NCBI GenBank assembly: GCA_945871415.1
Contig: CAMBWG010000037.1
Coordinates: 1 to 11,273, forward strand
Direction: 5' to 3'
DNA from: an uncultured Desulfovibrio sp.
Lineage (GTDB): Bacteria; Desulfobacterota; Desulfovibrionia; Desulfovibrionales; Desulfovibrionaceae
DNA length: 11,273 bases
Shown here: one piece after another, positions 1-5,123 of the stretch
How the letters are laid out: the number at the start of each line of letters is the position of its first letter
Position numbering within the stretch: position 1 is the stretch's first letter
Program-made: the position numbers and the translations under genes
Notes under the pieces: generated by a model
Seen by the model: the letters and a program-made list of their open reading frames with translations, nothing else
Databases searched by the model: none
Told to the model about the DNA's origin: nothing

Positions 1-21
1 AACCGTCCCCGAGAGGAATGT

Positions 22-39
22 TTTATAGTGAACGATAAA
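22..39 (+). promoter_or_regulatory. Putative TetR operator, copy 1, upstream of the TetR gene
   Basis: The site reads TTTATAGTGAACGATAAA, an imperfect palindrome with 7 of 9 half-site pairs complementary. Fourteen of its 18 bases match the site at 822-839 when that one is read on the minus strand, including an exact TAGTGAA core. It lies about 90 nt before the TetR start codon, and TATAGT at 24-29 could be a -10 box inside it. No good -35 is visible because the window begins here. Autoregulation by the TetR protein is an inference. Confidence 0.5.
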
Positions 40-128
40 TATTTACTCTCAACGCGTGCCGATCTTGCTGAAATGTTCCCGTCATTGCATGCTGACCTCT
101 GTTGCAGAACGAATTTCTGGAGAATCCC

Positions 129-767
129 ATGCCCGCACAACGCCCCCGTCAGTCCGAACCACGCGGCAAAGGTCGCCCGCGCGCCTTTGACCGGGCGCAG
201 GCCCTGAACAAGGCGCTGGAAATTTTCTGGCGGCAGGGCTATGCACCCGCCTCCGTGGCGGAACTCTGCAAGGCTATGGAAATCAATCCCCCCAGCCTGT
301 ACGCCTCCTTCGGCAACAAGGCCAATCTCTTTCTGGAAGCCCTGCGGCATTACGAGCATACCTACTGGGACGCCCCGGCCCGGCGATTTCTGGCCGAAGC
401 CGACGTCTATTCTGCTGTCGAGCAATTTTTCCAGGAAGCGGCGGAAATACTCCTTTCCCCGGAAACGCCCTGCGGCTGCATGGTTGTGCTGGCGGCCGTC
501 AACATCTCGGAAGACGAAAAAGAGATTATCGCAGCCGTCCGAGCTCTCAGACTGGCCACTAAAACCATGTTTGCCGACAGATTCCGGCGCGCCATACAGG
601 ACGGACAAATTCCTGCGGACACCGATGTTCCGGCGCTTGCCGGAGCGTTGAACACCCTGCTCGAAGGTCTTTCTCTTCAGGCCCGCGACGGACTTTTTCA
701 ATCCGAATTGAAAGCCATTGCCGCGCACGCTGTGCGCATGCTTCCCCCTCGCTCCCAGCACGCCTGA
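129..767 (+). CDS. TetR/AcrR-family transcriptional regulator
   Basis: This predicts a 212-residue one-component repressor, a normal TetR length. The N-terminal part carries the family's DNA-binding domain: a basic GKGRPRAFD lead-in at about residues 13-21, a first helix, then the helix-turn-helix at about 41-62 ending in the typical SLYASFGNK. The rest is the helical ligand-binding and dimerisation domain, with a CGC motif at residues 115-117 that could be redox- or ligand-sensitive (inference). An upstream TTG at 102 is also in frame. I chose ATG 129 because GGAG at 119-122 is 6 nt away and the family signature starts soon after. The next gene on the same strand, 106 nt downstream, is a flavin-dependent reductase. 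A shared palindromic site lies upstream of both, so it probably represses itself and the reductase. The ligand cannot be told from sequence. Confidence 0.9.
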   Translation: MPAQRPRQSEPRGKGRPRAFDRAQALNKALEIFWRQGYAPASVAELCKAMEINPPSLYASFGNKANLFLEALRHYEHTYWDAPARRFLAEADVYSAVEQFFQEAAEILLSPETPCGCMVVLAAVNISEDEKEIIAAVRALRLATKTMFADRFRRAIQDGQIPADTDVPALAGALNTLLEGLSLQARDGLFQSELKAIAAHAVRMLPPRSQHA

Positions 768-811
768 GTTTTTCCTCTGTCACCAGCGGCAAAAAAGCCG
801 CTGCACAGCCG

Positions 812-843
812 TTGACAATTTTTTAGTATTCACTAAAAAAAAT
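812..843 (+). promoter_or_regulatory. Promoter and putative TetR operator, copy 2, for the flavin reductase gene
   Basis: A perfect TTGACA -35 box at 812-817 is followed immediately by a perfect 9-bp inverted repeat, TTTTTTAGT (819-827) and ACTAAAAAA (832-840), around ATTC. The -10 is less clear; TAAAAA at 834-839 gives a 16-nt spacer. A dimeric repressor on this palindrome would sit between -35 and -10 and block polymerase. Positions 822-839 read on the minus strand match the site at 22-39 in 14 of 18 bases. Binding by the neighbouring TetR protein is inferred from position and symmetry. Confidence 0.65.
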
Positions 844-873
844 ACCAGCAGCTCTGACAAGGAGGAAAGAATC

Positions 874-1428
874 ATGAGCAAGCGCATTCTCATTTTGAAT
901 GGAAGTCCCCGTCTGAAAGGCAATACGGCCATGCTGTGCGACGCCTTTACGGAAGGTGCTGCGAGCGCAGGACACATCGTGACGCGCTTTGATCTCCAAA
1001 AACTGGACATCCGCGGCTGTCTTGGCTGCGTAAAGGGCGGCAAGGACCCGGCAAGCCCCTGCGTGCAGAAAGACGGGATGACGTCCATCTATCCCGCCTA
1101 CAGGGACGCCGATCTGATCGTGCTGGCCTCGCCCATGTACTACTGGGGCTTTTCCGGCCAGCTGAAGACGGCGTTTGACCGGCTGTTTGCCGTGGCTGAA
1201 TGCAATCCCGGCTATGCGAATCCGCGCAAGGAATGCGCGCTTATCATGGCTGCCGAAGGCAACAGCCCGGATAACTGGAAACCGGTACTGGACTACTACC
1301 GCGCGCTTCTTGACTTTCTGCAGTGGAAGGATCGGGGACAGGTTCTGGCAGGCGGGGTCTTTGATGCCGGCGCGATCGCCGGACAGCCGGTGCTACAGGA
1401 AGCGCGCCGCTTTGGCGCTTCCCTGTAG
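874..1428 (+). CDS. Flavodoxin-fold NAD(P)H-dependent FMN reductase family protein
   Basis: The 184-residue product has the flavodoxin-like fold of NADPH-dependent FMN reductases and quinone or azo reductases. Residues 10-17 (GSPRLKGN) form the FMN-phosphate loop. SPMYYWGFSGQLKTAFDR at about 90-107 is the second conserved flavin-site block. The CLGC motif near residue 50, with another cysteine about ten residues on, is common in this flavodoxin subgroup. ATG 874 has a strong GGAGGAAAG Shine-Dalgarno at 861-869. The gene follows the TetR regulator and has its own promoter with an operator-like palindrome, so it is probably induced by a small molecule or redox stress that releases TetR. The substrate (quinone, nitroaromatic or free flavin) cannot be assigned. 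Transcription converges on the TtcA-like gene, and the mRNA 3' end would contain a G-quadruplex motif and a long hairpin. Confidence 0.88.
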   Translation: MSKRILILNGSPRLKGNTAMLCDAFTEGAASAGHIVTRFDLQKLDIRGCLGCVKGGKDPASPCVQKDGMTSIYPAYRDADLIVLASPMYYWGFSGQLKTAFDRLFAVAECNPGYANPRKECALIMAAEGNSPDNWKPVLDYYRALLDFLQWKDRGQVLAGGVFDAGAIAGQPVLQEARRFGASL

Positions 1429-1472
1429 ACGACGCAACCCTATTCCCGGAAAACGCTCCACATCCCCGCGCC

Positions 1473-1514
1473 TCCGGGGACGGCTGCTGAAGGAAAAGCA
1501 CCAGAGTCCCCGGA
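1473..1514. repeat. Inverted repeat, 9-bp perfect arms
   Basis: TCCGGGGAC (1473-1481) and GTCCCCGGA (1506-1514) are perfect complements separated by 24 nt, with a short TGCT/AGCA pair possible inside. It lies 44 nt past the reductase stop codon and could be a stem in the mRNA 3' end. No T-run follows, so it is not a classical terminator. Confidence 0.5.
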
Positions 1515-1543
1515 CCGCTTCACCCTCCCGAAAAAAGCGCGCT

Positions 1544-1571
1544 GGGGAGGGGTGGGGGTTTGGGGGAGGGG
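1544..1571 (+). other. G-quadruplex motif (five G-runs of four or more)
   Basis: Five runs of 4-5 guanines are separated by loops of only 1, 1, 3 and 1 nt: G4-A-G4-T-G5-TTT-G5-A-G4. That fits a four-tetrad intramolecular quadruplex on the plus strand, which is also the sense strand of the upstream reductase gene. The last two runs also form the left arm of the hairpin at 1560-1610, so the two structures exclude each other. Confidence 0.7.
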
Positions 1572-1610
1572 AACCCCTCTCGCGCTAGCAGAGGGGTTCC
1601 CCTCCCCCAA
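1560..1610. repeat. Long perfect hairpin between convergent genes (hairpin family, copy 1)
   Basis: The arms 1560-1580 and 1590-1610 are perfectly complementary over 21 bp (core GGGGGAGGGGAACCCCTCT) around a 9-nt CGCGCTAGC loop. It sits just before the 3' end of the minus-strand TtcA-like gene (1615), between two converging genes. Neither side has a good U-tract. It could still stop or stabilise transcripts from both directions. A similar hairpin with a related loop occurs at 5949-6006, so this looks like a dispersed palindromic repeat and not a private terminator. Confidence 0.75.
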
Positions 1611-1614
1611 CGCT

Positions 1615-2397
1615 CTACTCATCTCCCGCATCAGACGACTGTGCGTGCTGCGCGGCCCAGGCGGCCAGAGATTTTTCCGTCTGCCAGCGTTCCAGACCAT
1701 TGAAAATGCAGCGCCGGGAGTCCTTGGCCACGGCGTAGAGGTGTTCCAGCGTGGCGGACATATCGCTGCGGGCCGTTTTGCCGGCCGAAGGACAGGTATT
1801 GGCCCAAAGGGGCAGTTCCCACTGCCGGGCGGCCTTGACGATATACTTCTTCTCCACAAAGAGCAGAGGCCGGATAAGCCGCAGCGCGCCGCCGAAAAAG
1901 GGCTCGTTGGGGCTGAGTCCGTCCACCCGGCCGTTGCGACACAAATTCATGAAGAAGGTGGCGGTCAGGTCGTCGGCATTATGTCCCAGAGCAAGATGCG
2001 TCAGCCCGTACTGGGAGCAGAGTTCAAAGAGACGCTTGCGCCGCAGCCATGCGCAGCGAAAACAGGGGGAGCGCCGTAAATTGCGTTCCGAATGGGCCTC
2101 CGGGCCGAAATCGGTCACTTCCAGATGGGCGGGAATCCCGTGGCGGGCGAGCCAGTCCGCCAGCGGGGCGTGATTGTCCGCGTCAAAGCCCGGATTGAGA
2201 TGCAGGGCCATAATCTCGAAGGGAAAGGGGACAATGCCCTGCCGGATATGCAGACACTTCAGCAGCACGAAACTGTCCACGCCGCCGGAAACAGCAATAC
2301 CTATGCGGCTGCCCGGCTGCACCATATGAAGCTGCTGCATGGCCTTGCCCGCGCTTTTGACGCAGTATTCCTGCGCAAAGGTTCTTTTTTCCCTCAT
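1615..2397 (-). CDS. TtcA-family PP-loop tRNA thiolation protein
   Basis: The 260-residue product belongs to the adenine-nucleotide alpha-hydrolase (PP-loop) group and most resembles TtcA, which uses ATP and a [4Fe-4S] cluster to make 2-thiocytidine at position 32 of tRNA. SGGVDS at 37-42 is the ATP pyrophosphatase loop. CFRC at 112-115 and Cys202 match the three-cysteine cluster-binding pattern of TtcA. LGHNADD at about 137-143 is the family's second nucleotide motif. It is some 50 residues shorter than E. coli TtcA. The start has an AAGGA Shine-Dalgarno 6 nt upstream. The CxxC plus distant Cys argues against TilS, the other common PP-loop tRNA enzyme; I am less sure of TtcA against other members of the TtcA/TtuA group. 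It is transcribed away from rpoZ and towards the reductase gene. Confidence 0.85.
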   Translation of the reverse strand: MREKRTFAQEYCVKSAGKAMQQLHMVQPGSRIGIAVSGGVDSFVLLKCLHIRQGIVPFPFEIMALHLNPGFDADNHAPLADWLARHGIPAHLEVTDFGPEAHSERNLRRSPCFRCAWLRRKRLFELCSQYGLTHLALGHNADDLTATFFMNLCRNGRVDGLSPNEPFFGGALRLIRPLLFVEKKYIVKAARQWELPLWANTCPSAGKTARSDMSATLEHLYAVAKDSRRCIFNGLERWQTEKSLAAWAAQHAQSSDAGDE

Positions 2398-2470
2398 CGG
2401 CTATCCTTGTTGTTGCGGCCCCGGCATGCCGTTTCAGGGCAGGAAAGGGCGTTGTGACGGGAATCATTGC

Positions 2471-2499
2471 TTGACAGGTGCGCAGACTCTACCTATTGT
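2471..2499 (+). promoter_or_regulatory. Sigma-70-type promoter for rpoZ
   Basis: A perfect TTGACA (2471-2476) is followed by a 17-nt spacer and TATTGT (2494-2499, four of six matches). The predicted start near 2506 leaves an rpoZ leader of about 83 nt containing a strong hairpin. Confidence 0.6.
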
Positions 2500-2514
2500 G
2501 GCTTGTTACGGCAA
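2486..2514 (-). promoter_or_regulatory. Candidate promoter for the TtcA-like gene
   Basis: Reading leftward, TTGCCG (2514-2509), a 17-nt spacer and TAGAGT (2491-2486) form a moderate sigma-70-like promoter, four of six matches in each box. Transcription would start near 2479, about 80 nt before the gene. It overlaps the oppositely directed rpoZ promoter, so the two could compete. Weak on its own. Confidence 0.35.
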
Positions 2515-2541
2515 GCAGGCCGCCGCAGGCGGTCTCCTTGC
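2511..2541 (+). other. Structured rpoZ leader hairpin
   Basis: GCAAG (2511-2515) pairs with CTTGC (2537-2541), and AGGCCGCC pairs with GGCGGTCT (one G-U) around a GCA loop, with a single C-C mismatch between the two helices. A T6 run at 2551-2556 comes about 10 nt later. A second CTTGCC at 2559-2564 offers an alternative partner for GGCAAG (2510-2515). The hairpin could serve mRNA stability or attenuation. The gap before the T-run is too wide for a standard terminator. Confidence 0.45.
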
Positions 2542-2588
2542 CTCTACCCATTTTTTGCCTTGCCTACTACGGCAGGTATGGAGGAACC

Positions 2589-2828
2589 ATGGCCCGCATT
2601 ACCGTGGAAGATTGCCAGGAACGCGTGGACAACCGCTTTTTGCTCGTGCAAATGGCCATCAAGCGCGTGCGCCAGTATCGCGAAGGTTACGAACCCCTGC
2701 TTGACACCAACAACAAGGAAGTCGTTACCGCCCTGCGCGAAATCGCCGCGGGCAAGGTCATGCCCGACGACAAGAGCCTGTATACCCCGCTGCCCGACGG
2801 CCAGCAGGGGCCCGAAAACGAAGGCTAG
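2589..2828 (+). CDS. rpoZ: DNA-directed RNA polymerase omega subunit
   Basis: Omega is the small polymerase subunit that chaperones beta-prime and, in many proteobacteria, takes part in ppGpp binding. The 79-residue product has the family hallmarks: it opens MARITVEDC, continues with [15 protein letters not shown] at about 15-29 and has [16 protein letters not shown] at about 42-57. A GGAGG Shine-Dalgarno stands just before ATG 2589. It has its own promoter and a structured leader, and is not preceded by gmk as in many other bacteria. Its TAG stop codon is the first triplet of intergenic repeat copy A, so insertion or growth of that repeat may have set the C-terminus. Two repeat copies separate it from dnaJ. 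Confidence 0.95.
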   Translation: MARITVEDCQERVDNRFLLVQMAIKRVRQYREGYEPLLDTNNKEVVTALREIAAGKVMPDDKSLYTPLPDGQQGPENEG

Positions 2829-2950
2829 AACGTTTTACCGTTGAAAAAGGCGGAACACGAGGCGGCGGCACCGCGCCGCCCGGCCTGAAGCCGGCGGAAA
2901 AAGCGTGTTTTTTTCCGCGAAACAGCAGGCCGTACTGAAAATGCTCCAGC
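2826..2950 (+). repeat. Dispersed intergenic repeat, copy A (lacks hairpin 3)
   Basis: This copy starts at the rpoZ stop (CTAGAACGTTTT) and ends CTGAAAATGCTCC. It contains hairpin 1 (GGCGGCG with CGCCGCC) and hairpin 2 (GCGGAAAA with TTTTTCCGC). The sequence then jumps from AGGCCGTA straight to CTGAAAATGC, so the third hairpin present in copy B is missing cleanly. The following spacer (2951-3041) holds two more short stems: TCCTGC with GCAGGA at 2951-2965, and TTTGGCG (2973-2979) with CGCCAAA (2997-3003). No gene is seen in the 405-nt rpoZ-dnaJ gap. Confidence 0.85.
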
Positions 2951-3041
2951 TCCTGCCCGGCAGGATACGGTCTTTGGCGGACGCGCAGCGCCTCCGCGCC
3001 AAAAATGCGCGCGTCGTCCGCTCCTTTCAGTCTCTGATGCA

Positions 3042-3191
3042 TTAGAGCGTTTTGCCTTTGAAAAGGGCGGAACGCGAGGCGGCGGCACCGCGCCGCCCGG
3101 CCCGAAGCGGGCGGAAAAGCCGCGTTTTTTCCGCGAAACAGCAGGCCGTATGGTTTGAAATGCGAGGCATTCCAAACTGAAAATGCTCTAA
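3042..3191 (+). repeat. Dispersed intergenic repeat, copy B (most complete, 150 bp)
   Basis: It is bounded by TTAGAGCGTTTT (3042-3053) and AAAATGCTCTAA (3180-3191), 12-bp terminal inverted repeats with one mismatch. Inside are hairpin 1 (GGCGGCG, loop GCACCG, CGCCGCC), hairpin 2 (GCGGAAAA with TTTTTTCCGC) and hairpin 3 (3153-3177, GTTTGAAATGC with GCATTCCAAAC). There is no room for a transposase, so any mobility would be non-autonomous, as in MITE or REP elements. It ends 42 nt before the dnaJ start. Confidence 0.85.
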
Positions 3192-3233
3192 CGTCAATCT
3201 GCTCCAGCAGACGAGAGCCCAGCGAGAGATTGC

Positions 3234-4334
3234 ATGGCACGCGACTATTATGAAGTTCTCGGGGTCGAGCGTTCGGCCGGCGAGGAAGAGATCAAGAAAG
3301 CCTATCGCAAGCTGGCGATGAAGTATCATCCGGATCGCAATCCGGGTGACGCCGAAGCGGAACAGAAATTCAAGGAAGCTGCGGAAGCCTACGATGTTCT
3401 GCGCGATCCCGAAAAGCGTGCGCAGTATGATCGCTTCGGGCATGTGGGCGGCGCCGGCGGCGGTTTCGGCAGCACCGAGGACATCTTTGCCCACTTCAGC
3501 GATATTTTCGGCGATCTGTTCGGCTTTGCCGCTGCCGGGGGCGGTATGCGCCCCATGGCCGGGGCGGATCTGCGCTACAATCTGAGCATCAGCTTCACGC
3601 AGGCGGCCAACGGCGACGAAATCAAGCTGTCCCTGCCCAAACACGTTGACTGCCCCGAATGCAAGGGGTCCGGCGCGGCTGCGGGCAGCAGTCCGGAAAC
3701 CTGCCGCCACTGCGGCGGCACCGGCCAGATCCGGCGCTCTCAGGGCTTTTTCCAGCTGGCCATGCCCTGCTCGGCCTGTCACGGTACCGGTCAGATCATT
3801 ACCAAGCCCTGCCCCAAGTGCAAGGGCGAAGGCACGGTGGAGACCATCCGGGAAATCGTGGTGCGCGTGCCCGCGGGCGTTGACACCGGCACGCGCCTGC
3901 GCGTGCGCGGCGAAGGCGAATCCGGCATTCACGGGGGGCCTCCCGGCGACCTCTATGTGGTGCTGCATGTGGAACAGAGCAAGCAGTACCGCCGTCAGGG
4001 ACAGGATCTCATCTACACCTGCGAAATCAGCTTTGTAAAAGCGGCGCTGGGCTGCCGGGTGGAAGTGCCCGGTCTGAAGGAGCCTCTGCCTCTGGAAATC
4101 CCCAGGGGAATACAGAGCGGCACGATGCTGCGCCTTGCGGGCGAGGGCATGCCCTACCCCGGAAGAACCCAGCGCGGGGATCTGCTGGTAGAAGTCAGGG
4201 TGCTGACGCCCACAAAACTGACCGAAAGGCAGGAAGAACTGCTGCGCGAGTTCGAGACGTACGAGCAGGAAGAAGGGCCTCTGGACAAGGCCAAGGACTT
4301 TGTCAAAAATATCTTCAAGAAAGAAAAGAAATAA
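3234..4334 (+). CDS. dnaJ: Chaperone protein DnaJ (type I Hsp40)
   Basis: DnaJ delivers unfolded clients to DnaK and stimulates its ATPase. The 366-residue product has the complete type I layout: a J domain at 1-70 with the HPD motif at 32-34, a short Gly/Phe-rich linker at about 71-105, and a zinc domain with four CxxC pairs (C140/C143, C157/C160, C179/C182, C193/C196), each followed by a Gly-rich CxxCxGxG-type turn. Two beta-barrel client-binding domains and a lysine-rich tail follow. ATG 3234 begins the canonical [11 protein letters not shown]; the Shine-Dalgarno (GAGAG at about 3222) is weak. The gene is not beside dnaK or grpE, and I found no CIRCE or convincing heat-shock promoter in the gap. 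It ends at a strong terminator (4338-4366). Confidence 0.97.
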   Translation: MARDYYEVLGVERSAGEEEIKKAYRKLAMKYHPDRNPGDAEAEQKFKEAAEAYDVLRDPEKRAQYDRFGHVGGAGGGFGSTEDIFAHFSDIFGDLFGFAAAGGGMRPMAGADLRYNLSISFTQAANGDEIKLSLPKHVDCPECKGSGAAAGSSPETCRHCGGTGQIRRSQGFFQLAMPCSACHGTGQIITKPCPKCKGEGTVETIREIVVRVPAGVDTGTRLRVRGEGESGIHGGPPGDLYVVLHVEQSKQYRRQGQDLIYTCEISFVKAALGCRVEVPGLKEPLPLEIPRGIQSGTMLRLAGEGMPYPGRTQRGDLLVEVRVLTPTKLTERQEELLREFETYEQEEGPLDKAKDFVKNIFKKEKK

Positions 4335-4337
4335 GCA

Positions 4338-4366
4338 CGAGGCGCCCTCCGGGGCGCCTTGTTTTT
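4338..4366 (+). terminator. Rho-independent terminator of dnaJ
   Basis: AGGCGCCC (4340-4347), loop TCCG and GGGCGCCT (4352-4359), followed by TGTTTTT, form a classical GC-rich stem and U-tract 4 nt after the dnaJ stop. Confidence 0.9.
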
Positions 4367-4390
4367 ACGCCGCGGGTCCGACAGACGGAC

Positions 4391-4486
4391 GCCCGGCCCC
4401 AACCGGGCGGAAAACCGCGTTTTTCCGCGAAACGACAGGCCGTAGTATGGTTTGAAACGCACTGCGTTTCAAACTAAAAAAGCTCT
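4391..4486 (+). repeat. Dispersed intergenic repeat, copy C
   Basis: It starts within the degenerate GCCCGGCC block, keeps hairpin 2 (4407-4428, GCGGAAAA with TTTTTCCGC), the linker GAAACGACAGGCCGTA and hairpin 3 (4450-4474, GTTTGAAACGC with GCGTTTCAAAC, a perfect 11-bp stem), and ends AAAAAAGCTCT. The left end is missing or too diverged. It leads straight into the ribosome binding site of the next gene. Confidence 0.8.
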
Positions 4487-4502
4487 GGAAGAGGTTGTCG
4501 TC

Positions 4503-5054
4503 ATGCTGCGTCGTTGTCTGCCGGGGCTGCTGGCCCTGCTGCTGTTTGCCCTCCCCTGCCGGGCCGAAGAACGCTATCCCGTCAGTCTGCTGCAGGGGAC
4601 TGTCTCGCTGGAGGTTCCCGAAGGACTGTCGCCGCTGGCTCCGGATCTGCGTAAAGCCAAGTTTCCGGATCTGTCGCCGGATGACGGAGACGTGCTGGCC
4701 TCGCGTGACGGCAGCGCCACTGTGGTTGCCGCCTACAGCCCCGACACGCCTTTCCCCGACGATATGGCAACGGCCCGGCCCGCTCTTTCCATGGAAATGC
4801 ACGAGCTGTATCCCGATGCCCGCTGGCTGCGTGACGAACTGGTCATGGTGGACGGACGTTTCTGCGCCCGCTTTGAATTTGAAACCGCCGCGCCGGACGG
4901 CCCCATCCACAACGACATGATTGTGCTGGGGCATGAGGGCCGCATGCTCATTATCTCGGTCAGCGCCGGAGGCCCGTCCCGGGAACGCTGGATGCGCCAC
5001 AGTGAAGAAATCCTGCAAAGCCTGCGCCTCCCGGCGACAAAAGAAAAACCCTGA
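4503..5054 (+). CDS. Exported DcrB/PsbP-like hypothetical protein
   Basis: This 183-residue protein has a clear Sec signal peptide: a basic MLRR start, a hydrophobic run at about 6-18 and probable cleavage after PCRA (about residue 22). The cysteine there is preceded by Pro, which does not fit a lipobox, so a soluble periplasmic protein is more likely than a lipoprotein. The mature part is rich in short beta-strands and ends with a block (NDMIVLGHEGRMLIISVS, about residues 133-150) followed by a helix ending in a leucine-rich stretch. That resembles DcrB and other PsbP-fold proteins. The similarity is from pattern only and no function is assigned. I chose ATG 4503, with GGAAGAGG at 4487-4494, over the in-frame ATG at 4452, which lies inside repeat copy C. 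tlyA follows after 69 nt and may be co-transcribed. Confidence 0.7.
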   Translation: MLRRCLPGLLALLLFALPCRAEERYPVSLLQGTVSLEVPEGLSPLAPDLRKAKFPDLSPDDGDVLASRDGSATVVAAYSPDTPFPDDMATARPALSMEMHELYPDARWLRDELVMVDGRFCARFEFETAAPDGPIHNDMIVLGHEGRMLIISVSAGGPSRERWMRHSEEILQSLRLPATKEKP

Positions 5055-5123
5055 CCCCGTCACCGCCTGACGCCCGGGGCGAAAACCCGCCTCCCGCACA
5101 GGAAAAATGCAGAAGGGATCATT

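Noticed and set aside
1..28. Possible end of an upstream gene (a frame closing at TAG 26-28)
   Set aside because: Only about eight codons are visible, with no recognisable family.
1450..1460. AAAACGCTCCA as a seventh repeat copy
   Set aside because: Only the end-like motif matches; no hairpin 1-3 sequence follows on either side.
3054..3066. TTTGAAA-like box in repeat B as a sigma-32 -35 for dnaJ
   Set aside because: No CCCCAT-type -10 at proper spacing, and the same box appears in copy A as part of the repeat.
3042..3191. TTAGAGC...GCTCTAA upstream of dnaJ as a CIRCE heat-shock operator
   Set aside because: The CIRCE consensus is TTAGCACTC-N9-GAGTGCTAA. These arms differ and are over 120 nt apart; they are the terminal repeats of element B.
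2758..3240. Minus-strand open frames across repeats A and B, and similar ones over copies C and F, with recurring AFQT and SRKK peptides
   Set aside because: The shared peptides come from the repeat DNA read in the same frame. No ribosome binding sites or protein-like features support them.
4452..4502. Upstream in-frame ATG extending the exported protein by 17 residues
   Set aside because: The extension is translated from repeat copy C and would bury the signal peptide. ATG 4503 has a proper ribosome binding site.
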